A stretch of DNA of 64,000 bases from Paradesertivirga mongoliensis (GCF_024436395.1 NZ_JAFMZO010000003.1:1-64000); one strand, 5' to 3'. Numbered from the stretch's first letter, positions 1-9,060 are shown. Notes: generated by a model from the letters alone, not told the origin. Numbers and translations are program-made.

Positions 1-27
1 TGATGATTTTCTCTTGTGTTGTCATTG

Positions 28-75
28 CTTAATCTGATTTTAAGTTACTAATTTTATTGTAACTGTCAGATTAAG
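28..75. repeat. Short inverted repeat at window edge
   Basis: Arms CTTAATCTGA (28-37) and TCAGATTAAG (66-75) are exactly complementary with a 28-base spacer. No T-run follows, so it is not a convincing terminator. Its role is unknown. Confidence 0.4.
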
Positions 76-124
76 TCGTGACTACTTCACTTAAAACCCC
101 AACGTGACTCCATCTATAGTCACT

Positions 125-162
125 AAAGAGAGGCTTTCCTAACTGGGTCAGCCTCTCTTTTT
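125..162 (+). terminator. Intrinsic terminator
   Basis: An 11-bp perfect stem (125-135 pairs with 150-160) with a 14-base loop runs into a T-tract, the classic rho-independent form on the plus strand. It probably ends a gene lying before the window. The stretch 163-515 that follows holds nothing I recognise. Confidence 0.75.
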
Positions 163-515
163 ATATTTCTTCATTTTGTGTCTATCTAAGTGCCTTTAAG
201 GATGAAGCAACAAAAGTTACCGAATCAGATCAGCGCAATACTGATTAAGCACGTCGCTGTTAAAAATTCACAAATATTTGCCACCACTGGAATCAGCCAG
301 ACACGTTACTTGTGAATCCGCTAGGACGAATCTGATTTTTTGGAGATGTTCGAAAGCTCGAAAAAATGAGACCCTAGGAATGCTAAACTGAAGAAAAACT
401 TTGCAGACAGCATCGGCCCACAAAGTACTAAAAGATCTGACAGAAAGGAAAGTACAACCCAAAAGTCATGGAAGCACAAACTCGCATTTGCAAAACGGCC
501 GTCGCCTGTAGGCCT

Positions 516-1043
516 TTATTTTTGGTCGTAACCCATATCGTAATTTGGATTAAACCACACCATGTGAATTGGTGTATGAAAACAATTCTTTGACAAATAT
601 ATCTTACGTTCCTGCCTTCCTTCGTTAATAAATCCAAGGCTTTCGTAAAACTTCACATTTCTCTCATTATGCTCTCTTGTATAAAGTTCTACCCTTAAAA
701 TGTGAGGAAAACTTGTTTCAACCACATACAAAAACTCTTTAAAGATAATCTTTCCCAAGCCTTGACCTTGTTTTGAGGGATCAATAACAATTGTTAGGTC
801 AGTTAGTAGATGTTGAAACGCGTAGATTTTGGGCGTAGCTGCGTGTATTTCTCCTACAATTTGATATTCATTTACAGCAACTAAAATTAAACCGTTATCA
901 ATAGATTCTTCTAAAAAATTGGAAACATATTGTTCAGTGATTTCGCTTGGGTTGCGGATAATGCCGTCCGGAACAATTGCCAATTTTTTGTACAGCGAAA
1001 ATATTTGTTCATTATCATTGATTGTAGCTTTTCTAACTATCAT
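516..1043 (-). CDS. GNAT family N-acetyltransferase
   Basis: Predicted cytoplasmic acetyl-CoA dependent N-acetyltransferase; the substrate cannot be told. The acetyl-CoA pyrophosphate loop is visible as QGQGLG at about residues 92-97, preceded by a beta-4 strand (LTDLTIVIDPS) and followed by the usual C-terminal NVKFYESLGF segment. I take the ATG at 1043 (MIVRKATINDNEQ) because the GNAT fold begins there; the frame is open nine codons further upstream to 1070. At about 175 residues it is normal for the family. It stands alone, with a 190-bp gap to the next gene on the same strand. Family assignment is firm, specific function unknown. Confidence 0.85.
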   Translation of the reverse strand: MIVRKATINDNEQIFSLYKKLAIVPDGIIRNPSEITEQYVSNFLEESIDNGLILVAVNEYQIVGEIHAATPKIYAFQHLLTDLTIVIDPSKQGQGLGKIIFKEFLYVVETSFPHILRVELYTREHNERNVKFYESLGFINEGRQERKIYLSKNCFHTPIHMVWFNPNYDMGYDQK

Positions 1044-1235
1044 TTTTTTTGCTATTATGCTCACCTCCATGCTTATAGCTTACTCCCCGCCCGTATTAGC
1101 ATTTTCTTGTCGCCCAGAACCAAATTAATTAAAAAGGATAACAGAACAACAACCACCTCGCCTCGATATAAATTCAGACCTTCGAGTTTGCAGTCGACTC
1201 GCACCTAAAGCACCTAATGGTACCGGTGGGCCGCG

Positions 1236-1772
1236 TTAGTCGCCAGCGATAGCTAATTCAAGTAAAGCCACACTTAAATTTCGATTCTGAATTGGAAGTT
1301 CAAAATCATTAGTTGTCTTATAATATTCAATAAACTTAAATCCGAATGATTTATAGTAGTCAATGATTCTTTTGTTTTCTGCCCAAGTATCCATTCGGAC
1401 ATATTTCATCCCTTTTGTCTTGGCAAATTGCTTGGCCCAAGCAAGGACCTTGTCAAACAGTCTGTGTCCCTTGAAATCTTGATTGACAACAATTCTGTGC
1501 AGATAAATAGCGTTACCTTCATCTCTTTCTCGCCAGATCAAAGGGTCATTAAATTGAATGCTGAAAACGCAGTGAATGGCATTACCACACACAATTTTGT
1601 ATTGCAACCCATTCTTAATGTCCTTCTCCAGTACATCTTTGTCAATATCGTCCCAAACCGTGTAGCCCTCTCTCCCTTGCAAATCCATAGCCCGCTCAAA
1701 CAGCCAAATACAGTCTGCAAAGTCCGCCTTAGTTGTATTAATGATTTTAAACTCTGTCTTGCTTGTTTCCAC
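1236..1772 (-). CDS. GNAT family N-acetyltransferase
   Basis: A second, distinct GNAT protein of 178 residues. The acetyl-CoA binding region is around residues 92-106 (LHRIVVNQDFKGHRLFDKVL), where the usual G-x-G-x-G is reduced to FKGHRLF, a variant seen in some GNATs. The C-terminal part (NKRIIDYYKSFGFKFIEY) matches the beta-6/alpha-4 region that closes the fold. No signal peptide or membrane segment is present. It lies between another GNAT and a DUF1801 gene on the same strand, with gaps that do not suggest a tight operon. Substrate unknown. Confidence 0.82.
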   Translation of the reverse strand: METSKTEFKIINTTKADFADCIWLFERAMDLQGREGYTVWDDIDKDVLEKDIKNGLQYKIVCGNAIHCVFSIQFNDPLIWRERDEGNAIYLHRIVVNQDFKGHRLFDKVLAWAKQFAKTKGMKYVRMDTWAENKRIIDYYKSFGFKFIEYYKTTNDFELPIQNRNLSVALLELAIAGD

Positions 1773-1921
1773 ACCGTAAGGTTAAAAAGTCTATCCCTAT
1801 TAAAGTGTTTCTTAAATTACCAGCTTCTGAATCACCTTTTCCGGCAATTTAATATAAACTACATACGTACATTTTTATCACTTTGCAGCCAGATTACAAT
1901 CCCATCGCGGATGTATTTCAG

Positions 1922-2299
1922 CTACCATTTCTGATCCAAATCCGCAGCTTCTTTTAGTAAACGGGAAACGTCATTGATATTTATTTCAGTTGGTGATAGA
2001 TAAACTCTGTAATAAATCCTCTTATTAGTTCCACGAGTGAGATAATTAGCCGCATCTTGGAGCTTACTCCCATACCAAAACCCAAGCAAAACTCCCTGTT
2101 TAATTCCTCCTCTTGGAACAGTTGAAGGCCATATAATACATATTCCCTTTTTACCATAAAAGAACGGAACATTGTAAGATATTTTCTCTTTGCAATAGCT
2201 GGGAAGAGTCTCGATGATTATTTCCCTCAACACATCCACTATTATTCTTTCTTCCTCTGGAAGAATGGAAAATAGTTCCGCATAATTCCTAATTCTCAT
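1922..2299 (-). CDS. DUF1801 domain protein (YdhG-like)
   Basis: 125-residue protein of the DUF1801 / YdhG-like fold. The family signature is visible as a central ISYNVPFFYGKKGICIIWP stretch followed by GVLLGFWYGSKLQD. These are small single-domain cytoplasmic proteins related to iron-chaperone-like folds; no reaction is established for most of them. It ends with a conserved-looking helix (VSRLLKEAADLDQKW). The gene is 28 bp from the RibD-like gene upstream on the same strand, so it may be the last cistron of the ArsR-SRPBCC-RibD operon. Function not inferred. Confidence 0.75.
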   Translation of the reverse strand: MRIRNYAELFSILPEEERIIVDVLREIIIETLPSYCKEKISYNVPFFYGKKGICIIWPSTVPRGGIKQGVLLGFWYGSKLQDAANYLTRGTNKRIYYRVYLSPTEININDVSRLLKEAADLDQKW

Positions 2300-2327
2300 G
2301 TGGATTATGCAGAACTATTAAAATTGC

Positions 2328-2924
2328 TTAAGCACCATACGTTCCTGTCCTTACTTCGCCAGTCCGATTGTAATAGGCGAGTATTACGCCCTTTTCTGTA
2401 ATTTCACTTTCAGTCAAGGCAAGTTCTGTAGCAATTCTGCCCTCTTTAAATAATTTTTTTCCTTCACCAAGAATGACAGGGTGAATTCGAAGATGGAGTT
2501 CATCCACTAAATCATTTTCCAGAAGAAGCTGAATAAGTTCACTACTGCCCCAAACATGAATATCAACGCCGTTCGAATTCTTGAGCTTCTTGAGGTCTTC
2601 TAATTTATTAAGAAAAACCGTATTTTTCCAATCTGACTTTTCTAGGGTGTTGGAAAAGACATATTTCGTACCCTCAGTAATTTGTGGCCACATATCCGCT
2701 CGTTGTGGCCAAACAGAATAAAAAATCTCAAATGTCTTTCTGCCTAAAAGATATTCTGCATTTGCATCCATATATCTTTTTACTGCCTTACCACTAACTT
2801 CGTCTGCGTGTGGAACACTCCAGCCACCAAATTCAAATCCGCCTGATGCATCTTCATTGGGGCCTCCCATTCCCTGCATTACTCCATCTAGTGTAATGTT
2901 TGTCGTAACAATTATTTTTCTCAT
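2328..2924 (-). CDS. Dihydrofolate reductase / RibD C-terminal-like protein
   Basis: 198-residue member of the RibD_C / DHFR-like family (YyaP/YwjB type), predicted NAD(P)H-dependent reductases of unknown substrate. The N-terminus (MRKIIVTTNITLDGVMQG) is the typical first strand and nucleotide loop. YLLGRKTFEIFYSVWP and DIHVWGSSELIQLLLENDLVDELHLRIHPVILGEGKKLF are the central and C-terminal hallmarks. It starts 1 bp after the SRPBCC gene upstream, so it is translated as part of that operon. Two further members of this family occur at about 31.7-33.1 kb. Family assignment is strong; physiological role unknown. Confidence 0.88.
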   Translation of the reverse strand: MRKIIVTTNITLDGVMQGMGGPNEDASGGFEFGGWSVPHADEVSGKAVKRYMDANAEYLLGRKTFEIFYSVWPQRADMWPQITEGTKYVFSNTLEKSDWKNTVFLNKLEDLKKLKNSNGVDIHVWGSSELIQLLLENDLVDELHLRIHPVILGEGKKLFKEGRIATELALTESEITEKGVILAYYNRTGEVRTGTYGA

Positions 2925-2925
2925 G

Positions 2926-3426
2926 TTATTTATATTTATTTTTTAAATGTTTCTCTAATAAACTTAAAATCAACGCAAATCTATTCTGGAATCCATTTCT
3001 GATCATGGTTTCCATACGTTCCAAAGATTCGTTAACGATGGTAATACTGAGTTTAGTTACCCCGTTTTGTTCACTGAAATGGTAGTTCCACTCAGATCCT
3101 GGTAATTGCGGGTTTTCATCTTTATCTGCGAAGTAATTGTGGAACTTAAAACTGCTCTTTGGTGTAATCGATGTGTATTTTTGAATTATCCAGTTTTCCC
3201 CTTCATCAGGGCAACCCATCGCATAAAACCTTTGCCCCCCAACTACAAAATCCATATACTTTGTTTTTGAAACAAGAGGAGGCGTAGCTTCCCATTGGTC
3301 GATCAACTCAGGCTTCGTAAATGCGTCCCAAACCAATTCAAGTTCAGCTGCAAACTCGCGACCTATGGTTATGGTTTTGCTAAGCTTGTCCACATGAAAG
3401 TCAAATTGAAGATCTTGATTCATCAC
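2926..3426 (-). CDS. SRPBCC (AHSA1-like) domain protein
   Basis: 166-residue START-like/AHSA1 protein. The motif AAELELVWDAFTKPELIDQW near residues 25-45 and the following YMDFVVGGQRFYAM are standard for the activator of Hsp90 ATPase-like family. In bacteria these are often encoded next to ArsR repressors and presumed to bind hydrophobic ligands. The gene lies 1 bp from the next SRPBCC gene and 1 bp from the RibD-like gene, a compact operon. It is a diverged paralogue of the neighbour at 3428-3931. Ligand unknown. Confidence 0.88.
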   Translation of the reverse strand: MMNQDLQFDFHVDKLSKTITIGREFAAELELVWDAFTKPELIDQWEATPPLVSKTKYMDFVVGGQRFYAMGCPDEGENWIIQKYTSITPKSSFKFHNYFADKDENPQLPGSEWNYHFSEQNGVTKLSITIVNESLERMETMIRNGFQNRFALILSLLEKHLKNKYK

Positions 3427-3427
3427 T

Positions 3428-3931
3428 TCATTTGTTTAAATCAATAAGTAGTTCGTCCAAATTATTGAAGCACTCAGCCATACCATCCTGGTGATTTCCT
3501 CCAATCATCCTTTCAAAAGCTTCTAGAGATGTATATTGAACCGTCTTTTTGAGAGTAGTAATACCATTAGTATCCGTAAAAACTAAGTGACTTTCTGAAC
3601 CAAAAGAGTCGGAACTTACATTTCCATCTTTATCGGAAAAAGCAGACTTGTATTGGATATCCGTTTTGAGAGTTATGGCAGTGTATTTTTCAACAGACCA
3701 GAATTCTTTTCCCCCGGGGATGCTTATGGCATACAATCTGCGACCTCCAACGGTAAAATCCATTTCTTTTGTATTCGACACTACCGGTCTTGGTGCATAC
3801 CATCGATCGATTAAATCAGCTTTTGTAAAGGCATCCCATACTAAAGATGCTTTAGCTGCAAACTCTCTCGTGTAGTACTCTGTTCGGGTTTCCTTGTTAA
3901 CTCTCCAATCAAATGCTAACTCTCTATTCAT
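3428..3931 (-). CDS. SRPBCC (AHSA1-like) domain protein
   Basis: 167 residues, same family as its downstream neighbour. AAKASLVWDAFTKADLIDRW and EMDFTVGGRRLYAIS correspond to the N-terminal helix-strand region of AHSA1-like proteins, and a C-terminal helix (LEAFERMIGGNHQDGMAECFNNL) closes the hydrophobic cavity. Its start overlaps the ArsR stop by four bases (3928-3931), indicating translational coupling. ArsR-SRPBCC pairs are a common bacterial arrangement; the repressor probably controls both SRPBCC genes. Ligand unknown. Confidence 0.88.
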   Translation of the reverse strand: MNRELAFDWRVNKETRTEYYTREFAAKASLVWDAFTKADLIDRWYAPRPVVSNTKEMDFTVGGRRLYAISIPGGKEFWSVEKYTAITLKTDIQYKSAFSDKDGNVSSDSFGSESHLVFTDTNGITTLKKTVQYTSLEAFERMIGGNHQDGMAECFNNLDELLIDLNK

Positions 3932-4263
3932 TTTTTTTGCTTTTTTATTGTTGCTAAAACATTGTCTAGTTGATTAAATCTCACTTCCCACATTTTTCTG
4001 TATTGGCTAAGCCATTGATCAATTTCTTTCATCTTTTCTAATTCAAGTGAGTAATAAATCTCTCGGCCCTGAAACTTCTGTTTTACAAGCTGGCATTCGG
4101 CAAGAACGCGCAAATGTTTCGACACAGCTTGTCGTGTAATGTTGAAGTTTTCAGCAATAGCATTCGGGGTCATTGCTTGCAACGCTACCAAAGCAATAAT
4201 AGCTCGCCTTGTCGGGTCTGCAATGGCTTGAAAAATATCTCGTTTCGTTTGACTTTCAATCAT
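3928..4263 (-). CDS. ArsR family transcriptional repressor
   Basis: Winged-helix ArsR-type regulator. FQAIADPTRRAIIALVA near the N-terminus and NAIAENFNITRQAVSKHLRVLAECQLV as recognition helix and turn are family hallmarks; the C-terminus carries QGREIYYSLELEKMKEIDQW. No cysteine metal site of the classical ArsR type (CxC) is seen, so it belongs to the ligand/SRPBCC-linked group. I place the start at 4263 (MIESQTKRDIFQ): the alternative start at 4314 would put the palindrome and the -7 promoter element inside the coding region. It is the first gene of the operon with the two SRPBCC and RibD-like genes. Confidence 0.88.
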   Translation of the reverse strand: MIESQTKRDIFQAIADPTRRAIIALVALQAMTPNAIAENFNITRQAVSKHLRVLAECQLVKQKFQGREIYYSLELEKMKEIDQWLSQYRKMWEVRFNQLDNVLATIKKQKK

Positions 4264-4279
4264 CTTGCGCAACTCTGTG

Positions 4280-4299
4280 GTTGCAAATATATATGCAAC
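4280..4299 (-). promoter_or_regulatory. Palindromic operator over -7 promoter element
   Basis: The 20 bases read GTTGCATATATATTTGCAAC on the minus strand, an imperfect palindrome with 6-bp GTTGCA/TGCAAC arms. It contains TATATTTG (4284-4291), a match to the Bacteroidota -7 consensus TAnnTTTG. A repressor bound here would block the promoter of the ArsR operon 17-36 bases upstream of the chosen ATG. Autoregulation by the ArsR protein is inference. Confidence 0.6.
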
Positions 4300-4329
4300 T
4301 TTTGGGTTTCGCAAATCTTTTTTTTTTAA

Positions 4330-5040
4330 CTATTGATGGCGAATTAGCCTTTTAAAATGTAGGCTATTCATTTACTAGCATAAATCCATTCGTTATGCTA
4401 TTATTTAGTATAAATATCAGTATGCGGGCACAAATGTATTTCTATCAAAAAGCTGGAGAAATGGCAGCAAAAGTTACCCCCCAAGATGAAATTAAGTCCC
4501 GAGACAGCGTGCTATTTGACAAAACAACTTATATTAAACGCCATAAACATATTCAAAAGCGTTTCACTCTTCCACCTTCACAGTGAGTTCTCGTGATACA
4601 AGTAGAGAAAACTACAGCTTCTAGGAAGTCGCAGTGTATATTACAATTGGCTACTGAGATATGCAGGTTGATATTACCTATAGTCAAAAGCATGGCTGAC
4701 CAAGATACGTAATGAGAAAAGTCACACTTCACATAAACCAGCCAATAATCAGTCGGCAGAACTGAATCTGCATCCTTTCCTTTCTATGGCATGAAGCCAT
4801 TAGAAGATTGGAGCACAAACAAGCAGTGAACGAGATTGCTTTGAGCCGGGCCATTAGACTCTTAGTTCGTTTAAAAAATTTCGGAAAGACGTTAGGGAAG
4901 TATTTAAGTCAGGATTTGAACAATAATTCGATTCAATGGTCATATTCATAGTCTAAAACATGGCATGATTCCTTGCTTCTTATCGATTAAGTGTTTAAAA
5001 AACAGTTTCCTTGCCGCAGTCTCTGTAACGACACCTCAGA
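4330..5040. other. Region without recognisable gene
   Basis: About 700 bp between the ArsR promoter and the GH43 gene. Short open frames exist but show no family features. The sequence has stop codons in all frames at a density typical of non-coding or decayed DNA. I see no terminator or repeat. Confidence 0.4.
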
Positions 5041-5931
5041 TTAGATACTCACCGGCTCAATGCCTTCAGACGTCATCATAACTTTCTTGATCGTGCCGTC
5101 GTTGTTGTAGTGTAAGTAATCCATACAAACAGACCGTCTATGACTCCCGCCATCTTTCAATCCCCCGTTATGATAGAAAAAGTAAGATTTTTCACTTATA
5201 TCAAGGGTTGCTGGCCTATTCGTTTCGCAGTTACCCGCTAATTCATTTACCAGACCCATGAATTTCCATGGACCATAAATACTTTCGCTCATTGCATATG
5301 CCACACGTTCAGGAGTCCCATATCCATACATCAGGTAATAATTTCCGTTACGTTTATAGACGTGTGAACCTTCGTTGAATTCGGGGAGTGATATCTGCTT
5401 TATTTCTCCCTTTAATTCCAGAAGGTCTTCACTAAGTTGCGAATAAAGGCAACGGCCATTTCCCCAGAATATGAAAGCCCTTCCATCATCGTCGATTATC
5501 ACGCTAGGATCAAGATTCGCTTTCTCACCCGCTTCTACGGGAAGCATATCTCCGGTGATAAGTGCCGCACCCTTTGCATCGAAGAAAGGCCCCGTGGGTC
5601 TTTCCGAGACAGCAATTCCAATAGCCTTCCCGGGAATAGTCTTATGAGAAACCGCGGTGAAAAAATAGAACAGATTATTGTAGTATATGATCTTTGAGGC
5701 AAAGGCGTCCCCGGAGGCCCATGTGTAGTCTTTGGCAGCTAACGGACTTGGATGCTCGACCCAGTTTACCAAATCCCTCGATGAAAAGCACAGCCAATTC
5801 GTCATAATATACTCCTCTCTTTCCACCGGACACTCGTCATGCCCGGTGTATAAATAAACCACCCCATCATGTTCAATTAAGGTTGGGTCAGAGGTAAAAA
5901 CGTGCCGAATTATTGGATTGTTCGTTTTCAT
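5041..5931 (-). CDS. Glycoside hydrolase family 43 (cytoplasmic)
   Basis: 296-residue GH43 five-bladed propeller enzyme, of the beta-xylosidase / alpha-L-arabinofuranosidase kind. The three expected acidic residues are in place: general base Asp in HVFTSDPTLIEHDGVVYLY near residue 15, the pKa-modulating Asp in ANLDPSVIIDDDGRAF near 140, and the general acid Glu in FNEGSHVYKRNGNYYLMYG near 190. There is no signal peptide (it starts MKTNNPIIRH), so it acts on imported oligosaccharides inside the cell. It stands alone in a decayed neighbourhood. A truncated close relative lies at 33078-33485. Substrate cannot be set from sequence. Confidence 0.88.
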   Translation of the reverse strand: MKTNNPIIRHVFTSDPTLIEHDGVVYLYTGHDECPVEREEYIMTNWLCFSSRDLVNWVEHPSPLAAKDYTWASGDAFASKIIYYNNLFYFFTAVSHKTIPGKAIGIAVSERPTGPFFDAKGAALITGDMLPVEAGEKANLDPSVIIDDDGRAFIFWGNGRCLYSQLSEDLLELKGEIKQISLPEFNEGSHVYKRNGNYYLMYGYGTPERVAYAMSESIYGPWKFMGLVNELAGNCETNRPATLDISEKSYFFYHNGGLKDGGSHRRSVCMDYLHYNNDGTIKKVMMTSEGIEPVSI

Positions 5932-6418
5932 AATTCACGAGATTTCTTCAGATTATCAAACAAGTTTATAGCAAAAGGTTTTGGAAATCATCACAGAAGG
6001 TCCTTGAGAACTTTAGCAGTTCAGACATGGCAAGGCGACTGTAAGGACTGTTTTTTTGGCAATACAGCTGAAAATGAGTAATCCATAAAGCTGGCTCCAG
6101 ATGCTCTAGCCCCCTTCACATCAGTCAGACTAGTTGCTTTCTATACATGCACCAATATCTCGCGTAGCCCATTTGGGAAGAGTTCAGTTAACTACAGAGA
6201 GAAATTGCATGAGGATTTGTTCCCCAGGATCGATATTTAACCTACAGTTATAAGCGATTGGCGCGCTGTCGCATTTAGCCCTTATATTGTCGCAATATAC
6301 TTCCTAAAGTCTCGTGCCCCCGCCCGAATTTTACATCATTTAAACATAATAATATGAAGCACAGCAGTGACAAAATTTCTATTGCAATCATGATCGTAAC
6401 CTCCTGTCAATAACAAGA
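5932..6418. other. Region without recognisable gene
   Basis: About 490 bp between the GH43 start and the methyltransferase fossil. I found no open frame with family features, no hairpin followed by T-tract, and no repeat. It must hold the GH43 promoter near 5935-6000 on the minus strand, but no clear TAnnTTTG element is visible there. Confidence 0.35.
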
Positions 6419-7331
6419 ATGAACTATGTCGAAGTTACTCTAAGGGAAATCGCAACCGACCTCTTTACTATCGAATCCGACGGATCCATTCAGCGGCCAT
6501 TCAATTTCCAATCTCGTTCCGTAACGCTAGATTTTATTGATTTTCATATTTTGGCCGACTTGATTCACTGAAGCCGAGAAAAGACTATTGGAAGAACTAA
6601 CCGCTCTTTACTAGAGAGCTGAAGCGCTCAAAGCAAATCTCGAATTAGTTGACCGGATGTGTTTTGAATTTTTACGAACGGCTTTGCGTAAAAAAGACAT
6701 TGATCTCAATCAGGTTATCTATGATTGTATACGAACCCTAAACCAAAACACAAATAAGATCGGGTATGATGTTCTGGACGAATTCATCAACGGATTGATT
6801 TGTACAGACGATCCCCCAGAAGCCAGGCTCTCATTGAAAGAGGGCATGGTGCAATATCAGAAAACACCCGCTAGGATTATATTGGAACTTGTATCTATCG
6901 TTCAGAATAGACAGATAAAAAAGTTTGTTGACCTTGGCTCCGGTTTGGGTCAACCCGTTATACTTTTCACCCTTTTGACAGGAACAAGATGCTTCGCCAT
7001 TGAATACGAGCCAACCTACCGTGAGTATGCGAAACGTTGCGCTTCGCAGCTAGGGATTGACACTGTCACTTTTATAAATGTAGACGCTCGCAATTTAGAT
7101 TATCCCGACAATGCAGTTTTCTATATATACACTTCGCTTGAGGGTATTCTGTTAGAAGAAATATTAAAAAAAATTGAGCGAAAGTCACTCCATATGCCCA
7201 TCAGTCTGTTTACGTACGCCCCCTGTTCTTCAGTCATAGCTAAAAAAAGCTGGCTCCATTGCTCAAATGGCAATCCGATTGATCCTCATTCCCTTTGCGA
7301 ATTCACTAGCTTACCTCCCTTATACCTTTAG
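6419..7331 (+). pseudogene. DOT1-like SAM methyltransferase, broken N-terminus
   Basis: The C-terminal 224 codons (from 6657) form an intact class I SAM-dependent methyltransferase of the DOT1-like group: motif I is FVDLGSGLGQPVI, followed by FAIEYEPTYREYAKRC and FINVDARNLDY. An ATG at 6419 opens a 50-codon frame ending with TGA at 6569. The continuing frame (EAEKRLLEELTALY) then meets an in-frame TAG at 6612-6614, after which RAEALKANLELVDR runs straight into the ATG at 6657. Relatives of this family have an extra N-terminal helical segment, so I read this as a full-length gene hit by a frameshift near 6570 and a nonsense codon. Initiation at 6657 would give a shortened protein. Natural substrate unknown. 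Confidence 0.68.
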
Positions 7332-7632
7332 TAAATACGGCGATTGACAAAATGGAAGTTAGGCTTGATTAAATAAACAGCTTTAAAAATCTGAAACATG
7401 ATAAACAGGACGGCCTTATGTAGTTTGCTTGATGGTAAGATCAAACTGCTTTACGTAAATGCAGCTAACAAACAAATCACAACACGACCTTCGTTATCTT
7501 CTGTTAAAGCTTGCTCCAGAGATACCGGGAAAAGATCGTTTTGAGAACAACTGCTTCCTGGTATAGTACTGAAGTAATCAAATGTATAATAGAAAAAGAA
7601 CCACGTCCCTCGGGCATCATGCAAACCTGACA
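7332..7632. other. Region without recognisable gene
   Basis: Roughly 300 bp between the methyltransferase fossil and the amidotransferase stop codon. A 60-codon minus-strand frame (7451-7633) and a short plus-strand frame are open, but neither resembles a known family. Confidence 0.35.
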
Positions 7633-8343
7633 TTAGATGTTTGTGCCTTTTTCTTTCGCAATGATTTTTAAAAATGCTGTTACTAATTTATGTGGATTTT
7701 CTTCTGTTGAATTGTCCTGTGGCACAAACAATGTCGCAATAAAAAACAAATGATTTTCTAACTCCAAAATTCTTGCTTCTTTGAGATTGTCAGTGCCAAC
7801 AATTTTAAACCCTTTATCGGCAAGTTGATTTTGATATTTAGGGTTTAGTCCAAAGTTGCAATAGTATTTTTCTCTTATTTTATCTGTTTCAAAAATTTGA
7901 AATGTTTTTGATGATTTGTCGGTAAGCTCAATTTCAAGAGTTTGTCCTGCTAATGAACAACCTAAAGGATTTACAACAAGTTTAGAAGAATACGGGTCAT
8001 ATTCAGCGTGTTCAGCCTCTGTAATTCCTAATACATTCCTTGCAAATTCAATTACCATATGTTGAAATCCGCCGCAAGTCCCAATTGTCGGTATATTTTT
8101 CTCTCTCGCATGATGAATGATTTTCAAAGCCCCTTTCATGCTTCTGTAAGGACTTCCTGGCGCTATCCAAAATCCGTTATAGGTTCGAATAATCTGGTCA
8201 AAATCACTTTCAATAATGTCAGTTGAAAGCCATTCAAATTCAATCTTTATATTATATTTTTTGATGGAATGTAGTATAGCTTCATTTGTCGCTTGATGTG
8301 GTCGAAAATCCTCATTATAGTCTCCTATTATCGCTAATTTCAT
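7633..8343 (-). CDS. PyrG-like class I glutamine amidotransferase domain protein
   Basis: About 236 residues corresponding only to the C-terminal amidotransferase domain of CTP synthase, the group annotated as CTP synthase C-terminal region-related (seleno)protein. The nucleophile elbow is PTIGTCGGFQHMVIEFAR with Cys near residue 90, and FWIAPGSPYRSMKG is the loop before it. In true CTP synthase the triad is completed by His-Pro-Glu near the C-terminus. Here the same place reads ATLFVPQDNS, so His and Glu are absent and ordinary glutaminase activity is doubtful. ATG at 8343 is preferred; the frame can also start at TTG 8349. Its upstream side directly abuts a recombinase fragment, so its native promoter may be lost. 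Confidence 0.75.
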   Translation of the reverse strand: MKLAIIGDYNEDFRPHQATNEAILHSIKKYNIKIEFEWLSTDIIESDFDQIIRTYNGFWIAPGSPYRSMKGALKIIHHAREKNIPTIGTCGGFQHMVIEFARNVLGITEAEHAEYDPYSSKLVVNPLGCSLAGQTLEIELTDKSSKTFQIFETDKIREKYYCNFGLNPKYQNQLADKGFKIVGTDNLKEARILELENHLFFIATLFVPQDNSTEENPHKLVTAFLKIIAKEKGTNI

Positions 8344-8695
8344 CGTCAATGCGATATAAAGCTGAAGAAGTAAATCATGTATTCTTTAATGAAATAAAAC
8401 GATATGCGCCAAAGCCTGGTGTTGATGAAGTTTGCAAAGAAGTTATTCTTGATCTATATAATTCAGACTTTGCCTCTAAAGGTGATGGAAGAAGAGAAGT
8501 TCTTGACAAAATAGATGCTCTTACCAAAAGGCAAAAAAACGCAATGGAGCTTTTATTAAAAGGGGATTTAGACGAAATTGAATACAAGGAGATAAAATTA
8601 GACTGCGAAGCTAAAATAAATGCTCTGGAAGCTAAACTGAGTGACTTTTCCATAAAAAATATCAACATTGCAGATGACCTCGATAAACTGCGTTC
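8344..8695 (+). pseudogene. Large serine recombinase, middle fragment
   Basis: The frame from about 8344 encodes SMRYKAEEVNHVFFNEIKRY, then a long charged coiled coil ending near DDLDKLRS. This is the zinc-ribbon-adjacent and coiled-coil region of large serine recombinases of Bacteroidota. The catalytic N-terminal domain is missing: upstream is the opposing amidotransferase gene. The frame drifts into unrelated sequence at about 8695. The C-terminal part of the same protein type reappears in the same orientation at 10741-10944, so the two pieces are best read as one gene split by an insertion. Confidence 0.7.
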
Positions 8696-9060
8696 ACCCG
8701 AGCGGTTCGATGTTGCAGATTCCTCTCGTTATTTTTCCATCATTCCATATACGCTGTATCTATACAATTACCAACTCACTTAATTAAACCGGGTTCAAGC
8801 TTTGATCCATCATTTACTTACGCAAGTACGCAAGTTTGCATTTTTAAGCGTTTTTTATGCAATAATAAACGCAATACATCGTAAAACAAATTTTTATAGT
8901 AAAAAAATTTGTTTTCCTGCTTTCAACCAGAAGACTAAAAGATTGAAATTGAGTTCCAGTTGATCTATAAATGCTACTAGTATTGATAGTATCTAAAGAT
9001 AAGTCATATGAGATAGGGTTGAATTCTTCAACACTGAGAAAACTAAACTTTATAGTTGAA
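8696..9060. other. Unassigned segment left of the IS element
   Basis: About 365 bp between the recombinase break and the IS3-family terminal repeat. It is A+T rich. A 76-codon minus-strand frame (8844-9074) runs into the IS end and resembles nothing I know. It may be the remainder of whatever was inserted into the recombinase gene. Confidence 0.35.

Noticed and set aside
4395..4586. 63-codon plus-strand open frame
   Set aside because: No family features, no promoter element and composition like surrounding non-coding DNA.
7451..7633. 60-codon minus-strand frame
   Set aside because: No similarity to anything known and no initiation signals; listed only as gene-free region.
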